Source: UBA5072 sp963822145 (GTDB taxonomy: Bacteria; Bacteroidota; Bacteroidia; Bacteroidales; UBA10428). From it: a DNA stretch of 64,000 nucleotides. The stretch spans positions 868,001-932,000 of the forward strand of contig CAWGGG010000001.1 in the NCBI GenBank assembly GCA_963822145.1, given 5' to 3'. The stretch's first letter is position 1. Each line of letters starts with the position of its first letter. The notes beneath the pieces are model-generated. The model was not told the DNA's origin. It did no database searches and was given only the letters and a program-made list of their open reading frames with translations. The position numbers were made by a program, and so were the translations under genes. This document shows, piece after piece, positions 26,178-34,703 of this stretch.

Positions 26178-27015
26178 TCCGAGAAAAACAGTGTGGCTAA
26201 CTTCTTATCCGAAATCAGGCAATACCTGGTTCCGGGGCTTTCTCACCGCCCTGCTCCATCCTGACCAACCGGAAATTGACATTAACAATTTGCACCCAAC
26301 CACCATTGCCAGCAGCCGTCAGCTGTTCGACGAACTTACCGGGGTTTCCTCGGCTGATTTGTCGTATTCCGAGATCGAACGGCTTCGTCCCCGAGTGTAC
26401 CGGCAGCTTGCACAGGAGTCAACAGAAGTCCTTTACCAGAAGGTCCATGATGCCTGGACCCTCACACCTGCTGGAGAACCATTGTTCCCACCTGATATCA
26501 CCCGCTCTGTTATATATTTTATCCGCAATCCCTTGGATGTAGCCGTTTCATTTGCACACCACCTGAATACAGGTATCGACAAAACAATTGCCATTATGAA
26601 TGACTCCGGATATGCTTTCTGCAAACAGACGGACAGGCTTCACGACCAGCTCCGGCAAAGGTTGCTATCTTGGAGCGGGCATGTGAGAAGCTGGTTGGAC
26701 GATTCGGGTCTACCTGTGCTGGTGATGCGGTATGAGGATATGAAGTCAGATCCGTATGAATCGTTTTCAAAGACGGTTGCTTTTATCGGGCTTAAGGTTA
26801 CACCAAAGGAAATTGAAGCAGCCCTGGAACAGGCTTCATTCCAAAGGATGCAGCTGCAGGAAAAGGAAAAAGGTTTTCATGAAAAAAGCACTGGTTCTGC
26901 CAGCTTCTTCCGGAAAGGGGTGGTAGGCGACTGGAAAAATATCCTTTCCAAAAGTCAGGTTGAACTTATTATTAAGGCGCATTCTGTTATCATGGAAAAA
27001 TTCGGTTATATCTAA
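26170..27015 (+). CDS. PAPS-dependent sulfotransferase of the lasso cluster
   Basis: 281 residues, a cytosolic sulfotransferase fold. The 5'-phosphosulfate loop TSYPKSGNTW is at residues 11-20, the 3'-phosphate-binding segment YFIRNPLDVAVSFAHH is near 115-130, and the C-terminal FFRKGVVGDWKN, which contacts PAPS, is near 250-262. All are intact. It transfers sulfate from PAPS to a hydroxyl. It overlaps the kinase gene by eight bases, and PqqD/B2/precursor follow, so the lasso peptide is the expected acceptor. Tyr, Ser and Thr are all available in the predicted core. Confidence 0.88.
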   Translation: MDDPRKTVWLTSYPKSGNTWFRGFLTALLHPDQPEIDINNLHPTTIASSRQLFDELTGVSSADLSYSEIERLRPRVYRQLAQESTEVLYQKVHDAWTLTPAGEPLFPPDITRSVIYFIRNPLDVAVSFAHHLNTGIDKTIAIMNDSGYAFCKQTDRLHDQLRQRLLSWSGHVRSWLDDSGLPVLVMRYEDMKSDPYESFSKTVAFIGLKVTPKEIEAALEQASFQRMQLQEKEKGFHEKSTGSASFFRKGVVGDWKNILSKSQVELIIKAHSVIMEKFGYI

Positions 27016-27109
27016 TAATACTGGTCACTATAGGCATAATACCTGTTTATAATTGGTACGAAATATTCATTAAATTACATATATTTACATAACCTTTGTG
27101 ATATTACAT

Positions 27110-27126
27110 ATTGTATCTGATACAAT
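27110..27126. promoter_or_regulatory. Perfect 17-bp inverted repeat upstream of B1 (candidate operator)
   Basis: ATTGTATC-T-GATACAAT has eight-base arms around one central base and ends ten bases before the B1 start codon. It sits in an AT-rich 120-base gap. A poor -7-like AACCTTTG lies at 27091-27098, which would place the repeat just after the transcription start, a repressor position. No regulator gene is evident nearby. Confidence 0.5.
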
Positions 27127-27135
27127 CTGGATCTG

Positions 27136-27435
27136 ATGGGAATGTTTGGTTCAAAATATGAGATCCTGCCCGATACTGTAATTCAGCGCAAGCTTGATAT
27201 GCTCTTCAATGAAATTGACGGGGAAGTGGTCATGCTTAGCATCCAGAACAGCGAGTATTACGGTATGGACAAGGTCGGTTCGCGTATCTGGGAGTTACTG
27301 GAAAAACCTTTATCCTTCCGGGAACTAGTGGTAAAACTCATAGAAGAATATGAGGTAACGGAGCAGCAATGTACCGCTGATACGCTAACTTTTTTAAAGA
27401 AACTGGAGGATAAAAAACTGATAACCTTTGATTAA
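27136..27435 (+). CDS. Lasso-peptide B1 protein (PqqD-like RiPP recognition element)
   Basis: 99 residues, a stand-alone PqqD-like winged-helix domain that binds the precursor leader and presents it to B2 and the cyclase. Family features are VVMLSIQNSEYYGMDKVGSRIWELL, LSFRELVVKLIEEYEV and the C-terminal LEDKKLI. GC content (about 45% in a 60-base sample I counted) is like the host, unlike the next gene. B2 starts 46 bases downstream. Confidence 0.9.
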   Translation: MGMFGSKYEILPDTVIQRKLDMLFNEIDGEVVMLSIQNSEYYGMDKVGSRIWELLEKPLSFRELVVKLIEEYEVTEQQCTADTLTFLKKLEDKKLITFD

Positions 27436-27481
27436 TCACCTATATGTGTTTAGGAGAGGAGATAGGGTAAAAAAAAGAAAT

Positions 27482-27910
27482 ATGAAATCATTTTACTACA
27501 TAAAAAGATTTTTAGAGATCCCTAAAGTTGAAAAGTATCTTCTTATTAGGGGTTTCGTTTTGTCCTTTATAATTAAATTTTACATTCATTTAATGCCTTT
27601 CAAGTATTTTGTATCATTATTAAAAAAGAGTCCCATAAGAATAGCTACTCATGATGAAATACCAAATGCTATTCAATTAACCAAGAAGACTGTGTCTAGA
27701 ATATTTAACCTTTCAAACATTGAATCTTCTTGTCTTTCAAAATCAGCACTTTTTAAATTATTACTCAACTACCAAGGCGTTAAAAGTAAATTATCCTTGG
27801 GTATCGCAAAAAAATACCCTTTAAAAATTGTTGCACATGCCTATTTGAAAATAGATGAAAGAGTTATTTATCTAGAAAATGAGAAATATTTTGAGATTTA
27901 TAGTTTTTAG
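27482..27910 (+). CDS. Lasso-peptide B2 leader peptidase (transglutaminase-like)
   Basis: 142 residues. It cleaves the leader from the precursor. The transglutaminase-like triad is visible: C84 in SSCLSKSALFKLLL, H119 in VAHAYLKID and D125 as a likely Asp. The spacing and length match B2 proteins, and the KLSLGIAKKYP segment matches the central strand. The ATG at 27482 is preferred over a TTG at 27428, which would overlap B1. The sequence is very AT-rich (about 25-30% GC in two 60-base samples), in contrast to B1, and suggests a different origin. Confidence 0.85.
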   Translation: MKSFYYIKRFLEIPKVEKYLLIRGFVLSFIIKFYIHLMPFKYFVSLLKKSPIRIATHDEIPNAIQLTKKTVSRIFNLSNIESSCLSKSALFKLLLNYQGVKSKLSLGIAKKYPLKIVAHAYLKIDERVIYLENEKYFEIYSF

Positions 27911-27956
27911 TAATTCTAAAGATTAACTTATTGATTTAATAAAGAATGTTGAATAC

Positions 27957-27964
27957 TAACTTTG
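27957..27964 (+). promoter_or_regulatory. -7 box TAACTTTG for the lasso precursor
   Basis: A perfect TAnnTTTG box lies 24 bases before the precursor ATG. A TTTA at 27935-27938 with an 18-base spacer could serve as -33; a TTG at 27931-27933 is too far (23 bases). A separate promoter would let the precursor be made in excess over its enzymes. Confidence 0.5.
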
Positions 27965-27988
27965 ATCTAACTTCATAATATATCTAAT

Positions 27989-28138
27989 ATGAATGAGGAA
28001 ATAATCGAAAATATCAACATAAAAAAGCCTTGGAATATTCCTGGTTTTTATACCCTAAATGCTAAAAAAACAGGAACCGGAGCCTTTGAAGAATCTTATG
28101 AAGATGATCGATATACTAACGTATTAACTTCACCATGA
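27989..28138 (+). CDS. Lasso-peptide precursor (A), 49 residues
   Basis: A small open frame starting at the ATG at 27989, 78 bases after B2. The leader (residues 1-31) contains KKPWNIPGFYTLNAKKTGTG. Aligned to the known leader pattern YxxPxLxxxGxxxxxT, W15, P18, F20, N24 and T30 fall in register. The conserved Thr at -2 then places cleavage after G31, giving the core AFEESYEDDRYTNVLTSP. Ala1 could form an isopeptide bond to E7, D8 or D9, all acceptable ring sizes; R10 and Y11 are bulky tail residues. The stop TGA overlaps the next ATG (ATGA). The C-terminus is Ser-Pro, not the terminal Ser of paeninodin. Core start and ring size are inferences. Confidence 0.8.
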   Translation: MNEEIIENINIKKPWNIPGFYTLNAKKTGTGAFEESYEDDRYTNVLTSP

Positions 28139-31100
28139 CTAAAAAAGTTTTTTTTAGCTCCTTCATTACATTTATAATTCTACTCGTGGATGGGATTGAT
28201 ATCCATGCACAAAATTGGCAATTATCAAGTGTAATAAAAGGCTCTACCATTGAGCCTAAATATTCAGTCATTGATAATCAGAATAGCCTAATTATTTTTT
28301 CATCATTTCTTGATACCATATATTCTCCTTATTCAGTTGTTTCATATGGAGGTAGAGATCTGTTTCTTTTTAAAACTGATCAAGCCGGCCAAGTACTTTG
28401 GACAAATAGAATTGGAAATAAATCATTTGATGTAGCCGGTGGCATTACAATTGATAATCTAAACAATATTTATGTGGCTGGATCCTTTGTCAATATATGT
28501 AAATTTACTCCGATAGATTCTCTTGTTAACAAAAATGATCTGGATGATATTTATATAGCAAAGTATAATTCTGGTGGGGTTTTTCAGTGGGCAAAAAAAG
28601 TTGGTACTGCCAGAAATATTCAATCATCTTTTGATCTCAAATTTGATGGCAGCAGTAAACTACTAATGACAGGCTTTTTTAAAGATTCACTGATAATTGG
28701 AAGTACTCCTGCAGATTTGGATACACTTTTAGGAAACCCTTACTACTCAAATTTTATAGCTGCATTCGATCTAAATGGTATTCACTTGTGGTCGAAAAGA
28801 TTTCTAAGCTCAAATAACAATACTCGATTCCGGAGAATTGATTTAAGTCAGAACGGCTATTATTTTGGCGGATATTTCCAGGGCAATCTTTACCTCGATA
28901 TTGATACCATAACAAGTTATGTACCAACCACCTACGACGCCTTTGTTTATAAAACCGACTTTAATGGTAATGGCCAGTGGGTACGCCGGATCCGTGGTCA
29001 AAACACGGAGAACTTCCGTACCCTCACCACCGACGAATATGATAACGTTTATGTCTTGGGCAATTACAACAGTCCCAGTATTTTTGTAGATTCCACCTAT
29101 ACTATTACCAAAACCTTTACCGGTAATGCCGGCGGTTACGATACCTACATCGGCAAATACAACCGCAGCGGAATTCTCCAGTGGTTTCTCCGCAAAGGCA
29201 GCACCGCCAAAGACATTTACAATGATTTTGTGGTACGGAACAACATCATTTATGCCACCGGTTATTTCACCAGCCAGATCATTTTCAACAATGACACATT
29301 AAGAACCAGTAGTTCTTCCAATTCAGATGCCTTTGTGGCAGCCTTCAACGAGATCGGTGACCCGATTGCAGGGGTAAGTATTATAGGTACCGGTAATTAC
29401 GAGGATGCCGGTACTATCGTCAACATGGATATTAATTCCAGAGCCTATGTTTCGGGGTATTATAAATCCCAGCAAATCCAGATCGGCAGCCAGACTTACA
29501 CCAGCACGAATGTGAACAAAAGCGACCTGTTCTTCGCCATTTACCAGCAACCCTTCCAGGCGGTCATTACCGACGAACGGCAGGTGTCGTGCAACGGGCT
29601 GAGCGACGGCATGCTCGAGGTCACGCCTTACTTCGGCCGGCCGCCTTATACCTACACCTGGAGCCACAATCCCGCGCTGAACCAGCCGGTGGCGGACAAC
29701 CTGCCGGCCGGTGATTATACGGTCACCATTACGGATGCCAACAGCACGCAGGCCGTTAAAACAGCAACCATCACCCAGCCGCAGCCGCTGGCGGTGAGCG
29801 GACTGGTTACCCCGGTGAGCTGCCACAGCGGCGAGGACGGTGCCATTGACATCACCGTTACGGGGGGCACCAGAGCCGTGGACTATTCCTACAACTGGAC
29901 CACCCTCAACGGCTCGGGCATTGTGCCGCTCAACCAGGACCAGACTGGATTGGCCGACGGGACCTATACCGTTCTGGTAAAAGACGATAATAACTGTACC
30001 GCAACTTCGGATTTTGTGGTTATTCAGCCCCCCATCATCGGTTATACCGGGGTCGTCGTTAACGACATTACTGCTCCCGGAAACAACGGCGCCATCAGTC
30101 TCTCTGTTACCGGCGGCAATTCACCCTATGCTTTTGCCTGGACAGGTCCCAACAGCTATACTGCATCTACCGAAGATATTGCAGGACTGGGAACTGCCGG
30201 CCTTTACACCCTGGCGGTGACCGATAATAAAAGCTGCACTGCTGATACCGGATTTGCCGTAAACGACGGCATTACCCTGGTGGCCCAGATTACAGCCAAA
30301 ACTGATGTGCAGTGCTTCGGGCAGAACGACGGAAGCGCCACCGTAACTGCGTTTAATGGTGTGCCTCCTTATTCTTACCAGTGGAGCGACCAGGGATCTC
30401 CTACACCCCTTGACATCCGCACCGGCATGGCTCCGGGTACTTATTTTGTTGTGGTTTCCGATGCTGCTGTTCCCACGCCGCACACCGCCCAGGCTTCGGT
30501 GGATATCTTCGGCCCGACCAGCGCCCTGAACCTGGTATTGAACCCCCAGGATCTCCGGTGTTATGCGGATAGTTCGGGCGTGATCGACCTGGTGGTAACC
30601 GGCGGAACGCAGCCTTACCAGTATTTGTGGAGCAATGACTATACCGGTGAAGACCTGGTAAATGTTGCCAGTGGTTTGTATACCATTACTGTTACCGATG
30701 GTAACAATTGCACCGCTCAAAGCAGCGAGACCCTCACCGAACCAACTGCAATTGCACTGGACGTATCGGTTGACGGCGAGATCCTCTGCCACGGCGATAA
30801 CAATGTTTCCGCCACGGCCAATGCCTCGGGAGGCTTCGGGACCTTCAGCTACCTCTGGGACGACCCGGGAACCCAGGTGACCAAAACTGCCTTTGATCTT
30901 AGCGCCGGGACATTTAACGTTAAAGTTACGGATGAAAATGGCTGCTTTAAAACAGCATCCACCCTCATCACCGAACCCGATTCCATCGTGGTGGAGGCTG
31001 AACTCGACAACCCCTCATGTGTCGGTTTGGCTGACGGAGCCATCATCCCAACCGTCTCAGGCGGTACAGGCGCCTACGACTATGTATGGTCGAACGATGT

Positions 31101-31716
31101 CTATGAACGACTGAACACCGACATCCCCGCAGGCACTTATACCCTTACGGTTACCGATCAGAACAACTGTACCCTGGTGCAGGATTTGATGCTTGCGGAT
31201 CCCGACTCCGTGAAGATTGAATCGGTGACCGTCACCGACCTCACCTGTTCCGGGCAGAACGACGGATCTATCGCGATTACGGCCACGGGTGGTACCGGTT
31301 TGTTTGAATATTCCTCCGACGGCGGGGATACTTATGTGTCCGCTTCCACCCTCGAAGACCTGGAAAAAGGTGATTATATCCTGCTCGTCAGGGACGGGAA
31401 CGGTTGTTTATCAGAAACCTACCCCGTAACCCTTGAAAAACAGGAAGGCTGTGCCATGCTTATTTACGATGCCTTTAGTCCGAACGGCGACGATTTAAAC
31501 CCCGTATGGAACATCGGGAACATAGAAAATTTCCCGGCCTGCACGGTCAGGATCTTCAACATATGGGGGATTGAGGTATTCAGCTCCAAAGGTTATGGCA
31601 TCCCGTGGGATGGCAAGTACGAGGGCAAGGACCTGCCATCGGGCACCTATTATTACGTGATCGACCCGGGTGATGGTTCTTCCACACGCACCGGCGCGGT
31701 AAGCATTGTTAAATAA
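28135..31716 (+). CDS. Large T9SS surface protein: propeller, SprB repeats, type B sorting domain
   Basis: 1193 residues with a signal peptide (FFSSFITFIILLVDGIDIHAQ). Residues ~30-470 are SBBP/propeller-like repeats (GGITIDNLNNIYVAGSF, LTTDEYDNVYVLGNY). Residues ~475-1105 hold about eight SprB repeats of the type VSCNGLSDGMLEV...PPYTYTWS...LPAGDYTVTITD. The C-terminal ~90 residues (YDAFSPNGDDLNPVWNI, VRIFNIWGIEVFSS, LPSGTYYYVI) are a CHU_C/type B T9SS signal. The start overlaps the precursor stop (ATGA). The first ~800 bases are AT-rich; GC rises sharply near 28930-28980 and reaches about 67% in a 60-base sample at 29581. PorP/SprF follows. Confidence 0.9.
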   Translation: MTKKVFFSSFITFIILLVDGIDIHAQNWQLSSVIKGSTIEPKYSVIDNQNSLIIFSSFLDTIYSPYSVVSYGGRDLFLFKTDQAGQVLWTNRIGNKSFDVAGGITIDNLNNIYVAGSFVNICKFTPIDSLVNKNDLDDIYIAKYNSGGVFQWAKKVGTARNIQSSFDLKFDGSSKLLMTGFFKDSLIIGSTPADLDTLLGNPYYSNFIAAFDLNGIHLWSKRFLSSNNNTRFRRIDLSQNGYYFGGYFQGNLYLDIDTITSYVPTTYDAFVYKTDFNGNGQWVRRIRGQNTENFRTLTTDEYDNVYVLGNYNSPSIFVDSTYTITKTFTGNAGGYDTYIGKYNRSGILQWFLRKGSTAKDIYNDFVVRNNIIYATGYFTSQIIFNNDTLRTSSSSNSDAFVAAFNEIGDPIAGVSIIGTGNYEDAGTIVNMDINSRAYVSGYYKSQQIQIGSQTYTSTNVNKSDLFFAIYQQPFQAVITDERQVSCNGLSDGMLEVTPYFGRPPYTYTWSHNPALNQPVADNLPAGDYTVTITDANSTQAVKTATITQPQPLAVSGLVTPVSCHSGEDGAIDITVTGGTRAVDYSYNWTTLNGSGIVPLNQDQTGLADGTYTVLVKDDNNCTATSDFVVIQPPIIGYTGVVVNDITAPGNNGAISLSVTGGNSPYAFAWTGPNSYTASTEDIAGLGTAGLYTLAVTDNKSCTADTGFAVNDGITLVAQITAKTDVQCFGQNDGSATVTAFNGVPPYSYQWSDQGSPTPLDIRTGMAPGTYFVVVSDAAVPTPHTAQASVDIFGPTSALNLVLNPQDLRCYADSSGVIDLVVTGGTQPYQYLWSNDYTGEDLVNVASGLYTITVTDGNNCTAQSSETLTEPTAIALDVSVDGEILCHGDNNVSATANASGGFGTFSYLWDDPGTQVTKTAFDLSAGTFNVKVTDENGCFKTASTLITEPDSIVVEAELDNPSCVGLADGAIIPTVSGGTGAYDYVWSNDVYERLNTDIPAGTYTLTVTDQNNCTLVQDLMLADPDSVKIESVTVTDLTCSGQNDGSIAITATGGTGLFEYSSDGGDTYVSASTLEDLEKGDYILLVRDGNGCLSETYPVTLEKQEGCAMLIYDAFSPNGDDLNPVWNIGNIENFPACTVRIFNIWGIEVFSSKGYGIPWDGKYEGKDLPSGTYYYVIDPGDGSSTRTGAVSIVK

Positions 31717-31729
31717 CCCTATCAAGAAC

Positions 31730-32656
31730 ATGACTATGAAGACAAATAAACCCCTGCGTTTCTGCCTGGCGCTGTCCTGCATGTTCCTGGCTTTGACCGT
31801 GTTTACAGATTCCGCCACAGCCCAGCAGATCCCCAATTTCAGCCTGTACAACATGAACCATTACCTGGTGAATCCGGCTGCTTCGGGTACAACCGACCGG
31901 TTACCGGTATCCTTGTCCTACCGCAAGATCTGGGCCGGCATTGACGATTCCCCTTCGGTACAGTATATTTCAGCGAATATGAAGGTGGCCAAAGACATGG
32001 GGGTCGGCGCAAAACTGTTCAATTTCCAGGCGGGTCCGCTTCGTAAAACCGGAATAGAAGGCACTTACAGCTATCACATCGCTCTGGGGACCGGTGACAC
32101 CCGGCTGTCTTTTGGTCTGTCGCTCTTGTTGTACCAGTTGTATCTGAATAAATCCGATCTGCTGGTGGAAGATATTGATGACCAGGTATTCATGGGAGAC
32201 GAGAAAATGGTCGTTCCCGATGCCGGTTTCGGAACATATCTTTACGGCAAGAACTATTATGTGGGTCTTTCCATTCCCCAGCTGTTCCAGCGGAACATCG
32301 ACATGAAATCCGATGCCATTCTGGAACAAAAGCAGGTCCGTCATTATTACCTGCACGGCGGTTACATTTTTGAGACCGGATCTGATTTTAAAGTGGAGCC
32401 CTCCCTGATGCTGAAATTCATGGAAACAGGGATATTCCAGACTGATATCAATGCCCTGGTCACTTACAAGGACATGGTCAGCCTCGGTCTGTCCTACCGT
32501 ACTTCCGAGGCCATGTGCTTTCAGCTGGGCTACAGGAATCCCGATATCTTTGTCGGATATGCCTATGACCTGGTTCTTTCCGGAATGCAGGGAAACACTT
32601 CAGGTTCGCATGAGATACTCTTTACCTACACCTTTGATAATTTCATAACTAAATAA
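31730..32656 (+). CDS. PorP/SprF family T9SS outer-membrane protein
   Basis: About 308 residues from the ATG at 31730 (or 306 from 31736) with a signal peptide ending in SATAQQ. The family signature IPNFSLYNMNHYLVNPAASG follows, then a beta-barrel rich in alternating aromatic strands. SprF-type proteins are needed for, and attach to, the large SprB-like adhesin encoded immediately upstream. The 13-base spacing to the upstream gene indicates co-transcription. Confidence 0.92.
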   Translation: MTMKTNKPLRFCLALSCMFLALTVFTDSATAQQIPNFSLYNMNHYLVNPAASGTTDRLPVSLSYRKIWAGIDDSPSVQYISANMKVAKDMGVGAKLFNFQAGPLRKTGIEGTYSYHIALGTGDTRLSFGLSLLLYQLYLNKSDLLVEDIDDQVFMGDEKMVVPDAGFGTYLYGKNYYVGLSIPQLFQRNIDMKSDAILEQKQVRHYYLHGGYIFETGSDFKVEPSLMLKFMETGIFQTDINALVTYKDMVSLGLSYRTSEAMCFQLGYRNPDIFVGYAYDLVLSGMQGNTSGSHEILFTYTFDNFITK

Positions 32657-32673
32657 TTTGTATTTCTTTTCAT

Positions 32674-32681
32674 TATGTTTG
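32674..32681 (+). promoter_or_regulatory. -7 box TATGTTTG upstream of purD
   Basis: A perfect TAnnTTTG box lies 17 bases before the purD ATG. No good -33 element is seen at 19-21 bases. Confidence 0.4.
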
Positions 32682-32698
32682 TGCAAAATTAACATTGC

Positions 32699-33973
32699 AT
32701 GAACATTCTTTTACTTGGTTCCGGTGGCCGTGAGCATGCCCTGGCCTGGAAGATCAGCAAGAGCCCAAAACTTACTAAGTTGTTCATTGCCCCCGGCAAT
32801 GCCGGTACAGCCCTTGTCGGGTCGAATGTGAACCTGGCCGCCGACGATTTTGACGGAATCGGGAAATTCGTGATGGGGAACCAGATCAGCATGGTGGTGG
32901 TGGGGCCTGAAGATCCTCTGGTTAAAGGTATTGCTGATTACTTCCTGCAACATCCGCTGCTAAAAAGTATTCCCGTCATCGGTCCCACTAAAAAAGCCGC
33001 CATGCTCGAGGGCAGCAAGGATTTTGCCAAAGGCTTCATGATGCGGCATCATATTCCCACCGCCCGTTACCGGTCGATAAATTTCAGGCAGATCACCGAA
33101 GGCGCCAGGTTTCTCGATACACTCAAGCCTCCTTACGTGTTAAAGGCCGATGGCCTGGCTGCCGGTAAAGGCGTACTGATCCTCAGCGACCTGTTTGCCG
33201 CAAAGGACGAACTCAGCCAGATGCTTCAGGGTAAATTCGGCGAGGCCGGAAAGACAGTGGTGATTGAGGAATTCCTCCAGGGTATTGAACTCTCCGTTTT
33301 TGTCATCACCGATGGCAGTACCTACAAGATTTTGCCCGAAGCCAAGGATTATAAAAGGGTGGGTGACGGCGACACCGGTCCCAACACAGGAGGTATGGGA
33401 GCCATATCACCTGTTCCATTTGCGGATCACACCTTCATGAGAAAGGTGGAAGAGCGCATCATCATTCCTACCATCAGGGGCTTGCAGGCCGAAGGCATCG
33501 TCTACAAGGGATTTATCTTCTTCGGGTTGATCAATTGTCATGGCGAGCCCTATGTTATAGAATATAACGCGCGTCTTGGTGATCCTGAAACAGAGGTGGT
33601 GCTTCCCAGGCTGAAAACCGACCTGGTTGACCTGCTTGAAGCGGTGACTACCGGAACCCTGGCTGATAAAACCATTGAAATTGATGATCGCTTTGTGGCC
33701 GCGGTAATGCTGGCTTCGGGAGGTTATCCGGGTGCCTATGAAAAGGGCAAGATCATCCAGGGCCTCGACCAGGTGAACGATAGCCTGGTTTTCCATGCCG
33801 GCACAAAAAAGGAGGATTCTGAGGTGATCACTTCAGGGGGAAGGGTCATTGCCCTAAGTTCGTACGGACACTCGCTGAAAGAAGCCCTTTCCGCATGCTA
33901 TAAAGGCGCCGCCGTCATTGATTTTGAAAAAAAATACTTCAGGACCGACATAGGATTTGACCTCTCAACCTGA
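32699..33973 (+). CDS. purD: Phosphoribosylamine-glycine ligase
   Basis: 424 residues, full length. An ATP-grasp enzyme that joins glycine to 5-phosphoribosylamine in purine synthesis. Signatures are MNILLLGSGGREHALAWKI, PYVLKADGLAAGKGVLI, GDGDTGPNTGGMGAISP and EYNARLGDPETEVVLPRL. No other purine gene is adjacent. The start of the next gene lies 25 bases after the purD stop. Confidence 0.97.
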   Translation: MNILLLGSGGREHALAWKISKSPKLTKLFIAPGNAGTALVGSNVNLAADDFDGIGKFVMGNQISMVVVGPEDPLVKGIADYFLQHPLLKSIPVIGPTKKAAMLEGSKDFAKGFMMRHHIPTARYRSINFRQITEGARFLDTLKPPYVLKADGLAAGKGVLILSDLFAAKDELSQMLQGKFGEAGKTVVIEEFLQGIELSVFVITDGSTYKILPEAKDYKRVGDGDTGPNTGGMGAISPVPFADHTFMRKVEERIIIPTIRGLQAEGIVYKGFIFFGLINCHGEPYVIEYNARLGDPETEVVLPRLKTDLVDLLEAVTTGTLADKTIEIDDRFVAAVMLASGGYPGAYEKGKIIQGLDQVNDSLVFHAGTKKEDSEVITSGGRVIALSSYGHSLKEALSACYKGAAVIDFEKKYFRTDIGFDLST

Positions 33974-33998
33974 TCTGCAACTTGTAATTCCCATAAAC

Positions 33999-34703
33999 AT
34001 GAAAAGATTTTTTATCCTGATGCTCTCAATAATTCTGGTTGTTCCATCCGTAAGTGCACAGCTGCTCCCTGAGGGTTATATCCTGCAATACCAGCAAAGT
34101 TTCAACGGAAGCATATCACTCTCCGGTTTCTGGGTTGAAAACCCGGAAGCATGGGGCATTTTCAACGCAGGAGGAAATTCCTATCTGCATTTCAAGGGAT
34201 TGCCGCACCAGGGACCTCCTTCCCGGCTGCCGGAAAACATTACTGTTTTGAATAATCATATATTCGGGGATTTCATCCTCGAAGCCCAGGTGATGCCGGG
34301 AATCGACTCCAATGGCTTTGGTGAAATCTGCTTGTTCGTGGGTTTGAAGGATTTGTCAAACTATTACTGCATCCAGCTTGCCAATCGATGCGACAGTCTT
34401 TATCACGGGATATACGTGGTAAAGAAATCGGTGATCCGGCGACTGACGGGCTCCGATGCTACCCCTGTGGTGTGGGAATCCGGAAAATGGCAAAGAATAC
34501 GCCTGGAACGCAACATCGTGAAACGCACCATTCTCGTTTATGTCGGCGATGCCAGACAGCCCGTCCTGCAATGCAAAGATTACGAACTGGTGATGGGCTC
34601 CGTGGGATTCGGATCCTTTGCCGGATCAGGAAATATCGATAATATCAGGATCTGGGCGCCAACTGTGATCAGGGACGAGGGACAGGGGACAGGGGACAAG
34701 TAA
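33999..34703 (+). CDS. Exported LamG/DUF1080-like protein, function unknown
   Basis: 234 residues from the ATG at 33999, chosen because it starts a clean signal peptide (MKRFFILMLSIILVVPSVSAQ). The mature protein looks like a concanavalin-type beta sandwich (FILEAQVMPGIDSNGFGEICLFVGL, GKWQRIRLERN, GSVGFGSFAGSGNIDNIRIW) as in 3-keto-disaccharide hydrolase-type domains. No active site can be assigned. The last codons run into a GGGACA tandem array, so the C-terminus has grown or changed through repeat sequence. Confidence 0.65.
   Translation: MKRFFILMLSIILVVPSVSAQLLPEGYILQYQQSFNGSISLSGFWVENPEAWGIFNAGGNSYLHFKGLPHQGPPSRLPENITVLNNHIFGDFILEAQVMPGIDSNGFGEICLFVGLKDLSNYYCIQLANRCDSLYHGIYVVKKSVIRRLTGSDATPVVWESGKWQRIRLERNIVKRTILVYVGDARQPVLQCKDYELVMGSVGFGSFAGSGNIDNIRIWAPTVIRDEGQGTGDK

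Noticed and set aside
27989..28138. Lasso core starting at G29 or G31 of the precursor
   Set aside because: A G29 start would put Thr at -1, and G31 would put Gly29 at -2; only the A32 start keeps Thr at -2 with the leader motif in register and acidic residues at 7, 8 and 9. G31 remains a weaker alternative.
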